Shown: in pieces, positions 7,601 through 11,028 of the stretch
Numbering within the stretch: the first letter of the stretch is position 1
How the letters are laid out: each line of letters opens with the position of its first letter
Assembly: GCA_046706345.1 (NCBI GenBank)
Contig: JBJKPL010000274.1
Coordinates: 1-11,028 of the forward strand
Reading direction: 5' to 3'
Length of the DNA stretch: 11,028 nt
DNA from: Sulfidibacterium sp046706345
GTDB lineage: Bacteria; Bacteroidota; Bacteroidia; Bacteroidales; F082
Notes under the pieces: model-generated
What the model saw: only the letters and a program-made list of their open reading frames with translations
What the model was told of the DNA's origin: nothing
Database searches by the model: none
Position numbers and translations under genes: made by a program

Positions 7601-8123
7601 ACAGCAGGTCTTTGTCGAAGAGTTTCTTCAGCAGATACCACACCGACTCGATGTATTTGTTGTCGAAGGTGATGTAGGGATGTTCCATATCCACCCAGTA
7701 GCCCATCTCTTTGGTGAGTTCGTCCCACTGGTCCTTGTATTTCAGTACCTCGGTACGGCAGGCCTGGTTGTACTCTTCCACGCTGATCTTTTTGCCGATG
7801 TCTTCCTTGGTAATGCCCAGCGTTTTTTCCACGCTGATCTCTACCGGCAGGCCATGGGTATCCCAGCCGGCTTTACGCGAAACGTATTTTCCTTTCTGGG
7901 TCTGGTAGCGGCAGAAAAGGTCCTTGATGGTCCGGGCCATCACATGGTGGATCCCCGGGTGGCCGTTGGCCGACGGGGGGCCTTCATAAAACACAAAGGG
8001 TTCATGACCTTCTCTTGTCTTCAGACTTTGCTCAAAAGTTTGGTTTTTTTCCCAAAACTTCCTGATCTCGTCACCGATCTGCGACAAATCTAACTGCTTG
8101 TATTCTCGATATTTCTTACCCAT
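4689..8123 (-). CDS. ileS: Isoleucyl-tRNA synthetase, type 2 (IleRS2), with altered GIHH signature
   Basis: This 1144-residue class I aminoacyl-tRNA synthetase charges tRNA-Ile in the cytoplasm. The order is: catalytic N-terminus with FVFYEGPPSANG (43-54) leading to the signature motif, AGWDTHGLPVE (85-95), the CP1 editing domain with WTTTPWTLPSN (238-248) and GTGIVHIAPTFGADD (350-364), then the KMSKR loop (689-693), and a long helical anticodon-binding and C-terminal region. Length, GWDTHGLPVE and TIKD identify the eukaryote-like type 2 group, which is intrinsically less sensitive to mupirocin than type 1. The HxGH signature, expected at 57-60, reads G-I-H-H (codons at 7955-7944), with first and third positions swapped. 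The frame is intact from end to end, so the change is not a pseudogene artefact. ATG start at 8123 follows a TAnnTTTG promoter element. First gene of the ileS-dksA-lspA unit. Confidence 0.97.
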   Translation of the reverse strand: MGKKYREYKQLDLSQIGDEIRKFWEKNQTFEQSLKTREGHEPFVFYEGPPSANGHPGIHHVMARTIKDLFCRYQTQKGKYVSRKAGWDTHGLPVEISVEKTLGITKEDIGKKISVEEYNQACRTEVLKYKDQWDELTKEMGYWVDMEHPYITFDNKYIESVWYLLKKLFDKDLLYKGYTIQPYSPAAGTGLSTHELNQPGCYRDVTDTTAVAQFKVVRNQVSEFLFDGVEDDLYFIAWTTTPWTLPSNTALAVGPNIVSLKVKTFNPYTGIRETVVLAKERLAAYFNAKDSELAFEDYKTGDKHIPYEILAEYTGQQLAGISYEQLFPWVKPLGKAFEVITGDFVTTEDGTGIVHIAPTFGADDDRVAKTWGIAPLILLDKNGENRPMVDLKGRFFDLEELDENFVKENIDVALYSEFAGRYVKNDYDESLTEADATLDIDLSVALKKQNKVFRIEKHVHSYPHCWRTDKPVLYYPLDSWFIKTTAMKDRMIELNQTINWKPKATGEGRFGNWLENLVDWNLSRSRFWGIPLPIWVTEDRSELKCLGSAAELKAEVEKSIAGGIMTDNPMKDFDPSDMSEENYRTFDFHRPYVDDIVLVSESGQKMYRESSLIDVWFDSGSMPYAQLHYPFENKEYFEKNFPADFIAEGVDQTRGWFFTLHAIASMLFDSVAFKNVVSNGLVLDKNGNKMSKRLGNAVDPFSTIKKYGPDATRWYLISNSQPWDNLRFDSNGVDEVRRKFFGTLYNTYAFFALYANIDGFTYSEAEVPVEERSELDRWILSELNSLIIAVDEAYAEYEPTRAARAIQNFVDEHLSNWYVRLSRRRFWKGSYSDDKIQAYQTLYRCLEVIALLAAPVAPFFAEKLFLDLNGVSGRYSEASIHMTLFPQAEANLIDKDLEEKMELAQKISSMILSLRKKSNIRVRQPLQKVMIPVLSNHFRDQVEAMSELIRSETNIKEIEYLTDDTNLLVKQIKPNFKTLGPKYGKLMKSIAGAISGWNQQDIKKLEIEGTFVLDLGDQTIEITLEDVEISTSDIPGWSVTTVDNLTVALDITLTEALQQEGIARELVNRVQNLRKDKGLEVTDRILLRIAKNEQTLDAFIGYKDYICSETLADMELVEAREQSNFETVEILDGIEANIELIKTE

Positions 8124-8164
8124 CCGGTTTCAAAAACTTAGATTCCTACAAAAAAAATTGAGTG

Positions 8165-8172
8165 CAAAATTA
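8165..8172 (-). promoter_or_regulatory. Putative -7 promoter element (TAATTTTG) for the ileS operon
   Basis: On the minus strand TAATTTTG fits TAnnTTTG exactly. It predicts a leader of about 35-40 nt before the ileS ATG at 8123. A TTTG (in GATTTGCC) lies upstream, but with only about 13 nt of spacer rather than the expected ~19-21, so the -33 box is not established. The leader is too short for a T-box-type tRNA-sensing element, and I see none. Confidence 0.5.
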
Positions 8173-8325
8173 GAAAATTTCGAGGCAAATCGTACATAAA
8201 ATTTTGATTTGCATAAAAATAGTGGTCACAAAACGGTTTGAATAAGCCCATTACGAAACGGGGGACTTAACAATTAACGCAAGGACATTATCAGGTAGTG
8301 CCGAGAATTACCCGGAAGCGGCGTT

Positions 8326-8778
8326 CTATAGGGGCCTGACTTTTGAAAAATAGTATGTGAAACCGTCATCCGCATATTCACGAATGATCAGGGTGTCGTT
8401 TTTAATCTGTTCCACGATATAATGTAACGGAGAACCATTGTAGCTAAATAAATACGCTTTTTCGTTATAGAGTGTCGCCGGTGTCCAAATGAGCTGGGTA
8501 TTCACATAAACTCCGGAATTATTAAAGGCGCTGATGTGGGTGGGCGTCAGGATCCAGAACGTGTTGGCCGTGTCGACAACTTTGTGATAGGCTAACCCAC
8601 CGGCTGAATATTGCAGGTTCCAGGTGCCGGTAATATATTCCTGGATCACCGGCAGGGGCTTGCCAAATAAAATAATGTTTGACTGGTATTGAGGCTGGAT
8701 AATGAAATCATGTTGGCATCCCCACGCGCTGATGAGCATCAGGGTAATGAGAAGCGGAATTTTCAGGTTTTTTTTCAT
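8326..8778 (-). CDS. Small lipoprotein with lipocalin-like beta fold (hypothetical)
   Basis: This is a 150-residue secreted lipoprotein of unknown function. The ATG at 8778 (MKKNLKIPLLITLMLISAWG|C) gives a classical signal peptide: Lys-rich start, hydrophobic core at 7-17, then Cys at 21. The lipobox AWGC is loose at -3, as Bacteroidota lipoboxes often are. An upstream TTG at 8787 would only add three residues. The mature part has ITGTWNLQYSAGG, an alternating hydrophobic/polar beta pattern, and a closing strand DTLIIREYADDGFTYYFSKV. The G-x-W near the N-terminus and the final strand resemble the lipocalin-like domains of many small Bacteroidota lipoproteins. The lipocalin assignment is an inference from pattern, not from a ligand site. 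It probably sits in the outer membrane. It stands alone, divergent from xdhC and upstream of the ileS promoter; no terminator is evident. Confidence 0.75.
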   Translation of the reverse strand: MKKNLKIPLLITLMLISAWGCQHDFIIQPQYQSNIILFGKPLPVIQEYITGTWNLQYSAGGLAYHKVVDTANTFWILTPTHISAFNNSGVYVNTQLIWTPATLYNEKAYLFSYNGSPLHYIVEQIKNDTLIIREYADDGFTYYFSKVRPL

Positions 8779-9005
8779 GGCAGTCAATTTTTTGGAAATT
8801 GTATAAAAACCAAGGTTCAGCTTGCGTCAGGCGAAAGCCGCAGTGACATGACATTTTTCTATGGTCCGAAACAACAACATTTGGGCCTGGGCTTCAGGAT
8901 GGGGCTAAGTTACGAATTGGAAGTCGGAAAAGCAAGTTTTCCGTGCCTCGATGGATGGGTCAGGAACCATAATTACTTCGGAGAACGATCAAAGGCTTAA
9001 AATTT

Positions 9006-9013
9006 TAACTTTG
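9006..9013 (+). promoter_or_regulatory. Putative -7 promoter element (TAACTTTG) for the xdhC-family gene
   Basis: TAACTTTG matches TAnnTTTG exactly and lies 16 bases before the ATG at 9030. This implies a very short leader (about 10-12 nt), consistent with the absence of a Shine-Dalgarno sequence. No clear TTTG -33 box is seen at the expected spacing. Confidence 0.5.
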
Positions 9014-9029
9014 TCCGTAAATTAACCAC

Positions 9030-9989
9030 ATGAAGAAAGTCTTTCCTTTTATCCGGGAGCGGCTGAGCCGGGACATTCCGGTGATGCTGATGGTTGTGAT
9101 CCAAAGGAATGGCAGCAGTCCCGGGAAAGTTGGATTCAAGATGGCCGTTGCCGGCGACGGGGAACTCGTCGGGTCCATCGGCGGCGGCACCATGGAACAC
9201 CTGTTGGTGGAAAAGGCGAAAAAACAACTGAAGACCTCCGCTGAAATTAAACCGTATTTACTTTTTCAGGACCATGATCCGGATGCCAAAACCGACCGGT
9301 CGGGGATGATCTGCTCCGGCAGCCAGTATGTGGCCTTTTTATCCCTGGGGAAGACAAACCTGCTGCTGGTGGAACAAATTTGTAACGCCCTGCGCACAGG
9401 TGAAAAGGCCGTTTTTCAGCTCTCCCCGAAAGGGATGACGCTGACGAAAGACGCGCAGCTGTCCGGGCCGAAGATCAGCAGGGTAAAAAATCAGGATGAC
9501 TGGGAATACGTTGAGCAACTGGGCATGCCTGACACGATCTACATTTTTGGCGGCGGGCACGTGGGACTGGCCGTGAGCCGCGTGTTCCGGGATCTGGGAT
9601 TTTATGTGAAGCTCTTCGACAACCGGGAAAATATCAATACGCTAAAGGAAAATACCTTTGCCCACGAGAAACAGATCATCGATTACAGGGAAGCCGAAAC
9701 GCTGGTCCCTGAAGGATTCAATGTGTATGTGGTCATCCTTACTTTTTCACACAAAAGCGATCAAATGGTGCTTCGGCAAATGCTGGGCAGGAAGATCCCC
9801 TACCTGGGCATGATGGGCAGCGAAATGAAAGTGAAAACGATTTTTGAAAAGCTGCGTGAGGATGGCATTCCGCAGGAGCAGCTGGACCGGGTGTTTGCCC
9901 CCATCGGGCTGCCGATCAACAGCGCCACCCCGGAAGAAGTGGCCGTCAGCATTGCCGCGCAGATCATTTCGGTGAAAAACAGCCATTAA
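9030..9989 (+). CDS. XdhC/CoxI-family molybdenum-enzyme maturation protein
   Basis: This 319-residue protein has the two-domain XdhC/CoxI layout. The N-terminal domain carries VVIQRNGSSPGKVGFKMAV (22-40), GSIGGGTMEH (48-57) and the Cys-containing GMICSGSQ (92-99, C95; most relatives have C-G-G here). The C-terminal Rossmann domain has the dinucleotide-type loop YIFGGGHVGLAVSRV (171-185), followed by YLGMMGSEMK (258-267) and APIGLPINSATPEEVAVSIAA (290-310, a stock family ending). Characterised members bind molybdenum cofactor and help sulfurate and insert it into xanthine dehydrogenase-type hydroxylases. That role is inferred for this protein. No molybdenum hydroxylase subunit or cofactor gene lies in the window, so its client is unknown. 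ATG start at 9030, directly after a TAnnTTTG element. Transcribed alone, with a weak hairpin and T-run after it. Confidence 0.9.
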   Translation: MKKVFPFIRERLSRDIPVMLMVVIQRNGSSPGKVGFKMAVAGDGELVGSIGGGTMEHLLVEKAKKQLKTSAEIKPYLLFQDHDPDAKTDRSGMICSGSQYVAFLSLGKTNLLLVEQICNALRTGEKAVFQLSPKGMTLTKDAQLSGPKISRVKNQDDWEYVEQLGMPDTIYIFGGGHVGLAVSRVFRDLGFYVKLFDNRENINTLKENTFAHEKQIIDYREAETLVPEGFNVYVVILTFSHKSDQMVLRQMLGRKIPYLGMMGSEMKVKTIFEKLREDGIPQEQLDRVFAPIGLPINSATPEEVAVSIAAQIISVKNSH

Positions 9990-10015
9990 AGCCACCGGTA
10001 CAACATACTTCCCGG

Positions 10016-10037
10016 CCCTGATGAGGGGGTTTTTTTT
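10016..10037 (+). terminator. Weak intrinsic terminator candidate after the xdhC-family gene
   Basis: A short stem CCCT (10016-10019) / AGGG (10024-10027) with loop GATG is followed by two G and a run of eight T (10030-10037). The U-tract is good but the stem is only 4 bp, so efficiency is doubtful. It lies 26 nt after the stop codon. Confidence 0.45.
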
Positions 10038-10088
10038 AAGTTTGAGGTCAGGTTGGTTGTGATCGAGTAGCAGGAAACGTAAGATTTA

Positions 10089-10096
10089 TATTTTTG
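10089..10096 (+). promoter_or_regulatory. Putative -7 promoter element (TATTTTTG) for the basic membrane protein gene
   Basis: TATTTTTG fits TAnnTTTG exactly and would give a leader of roughly 35 nt before the ATG at 10136. The region is T-rich and no -33 TTTG is present at usual spacing. A possible ribosome-binding CGGAG (10116-10120) sits rather far (15 nt) from the start. Confidence 0.45.
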
Positions 10097-10135
10097 CACT
10101 TTTAAAATCTCATACCGGAGCATAACGGAAATGCT

Positions 10136-10642
10136 ATGCCGCACTACTTAAAAATAATTCAGGTCTTTATCCTGGCGGGAGTCAAGTACTTTTATGCTCC
10201 GATCTACGGCGTGGCGATCCGCGTGGGCTTCTGGTACAATTTCTTTGCCCTGATTGCCGGAGGGACGCTGGCTTTCATGACCTATTACCATTTCTCGAAG
10301 ATTGTGCTGGTGCTTTCCACACGGCTGGGGCCGGTTTTCAAATCGGCCTTGCCCGATTCCTGGTACGAAGCCCGTCAGCGCCGGAAGATCAAGCGTCAGA
10401 TCCGTCGCAGCCAGCGCCGGAAATTTACCTGGTGGAATAAATTCATGATCAAATTCCGTCGTCATTACGGGATGTGGGGCATCATCCTGCTGACCCCGGT
10501 TTTCCTTTCCCTGCCCGTCGGGGCGTTCTTGCTCCGGAAGTATTACATCGACAACAGGAAATCGGTACCCCTGGCCCTGCTGTTTATCGTCATAGAAGGT
10601 TTTATGCTTTGCGTGATCTATTCGTACATGTTCAAAAAATAA
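10136..10642 (+). CDS. Small integral membrane protein with a strongly basic cytoplasmic loop, unknown function
   Basis: I do not recognise this 168-residue protein. Four hydrophobic segments are visible at about 5-28, 32-60, 112-133 and 143-165. Between the second and third lies an arginine/lysine-rich stretch: residues 79-110 include 15 K/R, with the core RQRRKIKRQIRRSQRRK. By the positive-inside rule this loop and both termini face the cytoplasm. The third helix, GIILLTPVFLSLPVGAFLLRKYY (113-135), has two prolines in a hydrophobic setting, loosely reminiscent of small multidrug-export or DedA-like membrane families. That likeness is weak and no function is claimed. The basic loop could bind acidic lipid, nucleic acid or a partner protein. 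ATG at 10136; an overlapping ATG at 10131 is out of frame. It stands alone between the xdhC-family gene and the repeat array, with its own promoter element. Confidence 0.8.
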   Translation: MPHYLKIIQVFILAGVKYFYAPIYGVAIRVGFWYNFFALIAGGTLAFMTYYHFSKIVLVLSTRLGPVFKSALPDSWYEARQRRKIKRQIRRSQRRKFTWWNKFMIKFRRHYGMWGIILLTPVFLSLPVGAFLLRKYYIDNRKSVPLALLFIVIEGFMLCVIYSYMFKK

Positions 10643-10711
10643 GATCCGGTTTTTGATCGTTGACTTGAAAAATTTCCATCCGGTCTTTTCGGTTTAGCAT
10701 TGATTAAGTCC

Positions 10712-10730
10712 GCAGGTTTCTGAAACCTGC
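10712..10730. repeat. Perfect 19-nt hairpin at the head of the 21-bp array
   Basis: GCAGGTTTC (10712-10720), T, GAAACCTGC (10722-10730) is a perfect palindrome; realistically it is an 8-bp stem with a CTG loop. No T-run follows, so it is not a standard terminator for the upstream membrane-protein gene. Its right arm is the start (AACCTG) of the first 21-bp repeat, so the left arm is an inverted copy of the repeat core. Confidence 0.75.
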
Positions 10731-10996
10731 CGTTTCACGACATCAACCTGTCATTTCGCAACCAAAACCCGTTATCATCAGTTATAAACCTGTCATCATA
10801 AAACATAAACCTGTCATCATAAGATACAAACCTGGTATCATGAGATATTAATCTGGTATCATAAAATAAAGACTTGTTATCATACAATACAAACTTGTCT
10901 TCATACAACATAAATCTGGCAGCACAGGATACTCACTTGGCATCATAGATTACAAACCTGTTATCATAAGAGACAAACCTGTTCAAAATGGATAGT
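10724..10996. repeat. Degenerate tandem array of thirteen 21-bp units
   Basis: From 10724 the sequence divides into thirteen consecutive 21-base units with no insertion or deletion: starts at 10724, 10745, 10766, 10787, 10808, 10829, 10850, 10871, 10892, 10913, 10934, 10955 and 10976. The consensus is AACCTGTYATCATAARATAYA. The first two units and the last are the most diverged; the middle ten share TG at 5-6 and mostly ATCAT at 9-13. Most differences at positions 3, 4, 8, 16 and 20 are transitions, and T/G alternates at position 7. There are no unique spacers, so it is not CRISPR. The whole stretch 10643-11028 has no convincing gene; beyond 10996 I see nothing. Possible roles are a protein-binding array, a transcribed repeat, or a neutral minisatellite. 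Confidence 0.9.
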
Positions 10997-11028
10997 TCTG
11001 ACCTTCTGAGCCTCTAACTTTTGAGTCT

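Noticed and set aside
8124..8325. T-box or riboswitch ahead of ileS
   Set aside because: The likely leader is only about 35-40 nt and no specifier or antiterminator structure is visible; T-boxes are also not expected in Bacteroidota.
8689..9000. 103-codon plus-strand gene starting at 8689
   Set aside because: Its first third is antisense to the signal-peptide region of the lipoprotein gene. Only the part from 8848 was kept, as a weak remnant candidate.
10724..10996. CRISPR array
   Set aside because: Units are 21 bp, directly adjoining and degenerate, with no unique spacers and no cas genes in the window.

Overview
The window looks like the chromosome of a member of the Bacteroidota (Bacteroidales/Marinilabiliales-like; the exact lineage cannot be read from sequence alone). 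The reasons are an ileS-dksA-lspA operon, a DksA-like protein that has lost its zinc cysteines, a truncated-type ATP synthase epsilon subunit, an F1 beta subunit with a long insertion, exact TAnnTTTG (-7 type) promoter elements ahead of four genes, and few clear Shine-Dalgarno sequences.

Layout. Bases 1-1583 (+) hold the C-terminal two thirds of a P-type (P3A, proton-pump type) ATPase, cut by the window edge. It converges on atpD-atpC (-, 3415-1641), and the two share a strong bidirectional hairpin terminator at 1585-1621. Next, on the minus strand, come ileS (8123-4689), dksA-like (4602-4207) and lspA (4175-3552), which look like one transcription unit with gaps of 86 and 31 nt. A small lipocalin-like lipoprotein gene follows (-, 8778-8326). 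It is divergent from a solitary xdhC-family gene (+, 9030-9989). A small, very basic four-helix membrane protein of unknown function is next (+, 10136-10642). The last ~390 bases carry no convincing gene; they hold a perfect hairpin running into an array of thirteen indel-free 21-bp degenerate repeats (10724-10996).

How the genes relate. Two ion-translocating ATPases of different classes face each other: an F1 catalytic pair (beta, epsilon) and a P-type proton pump. atpD-atpC stand apart from the other F1Fo genes. The ileS operon joins isoleucine tRNA charging, a growth-rate/ppGpp-type RNA polymerase regulator and lipoprotein signal peptidase. The lipoprotein encoded nearby would be an LspA substrate in general terms only.

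Most notable. (1) IleRS is a long type 2 enzyme whose class I signature reads GIHH instead of HxGH, the swapped motif reported to give extreme mupirocin resistance. (2) The 21-bp array at the right end has a period of exactly two helical turns and also seven codons. No CRISPR, tRNA, rRNA, insertion sequence or obvious defence system is visible.
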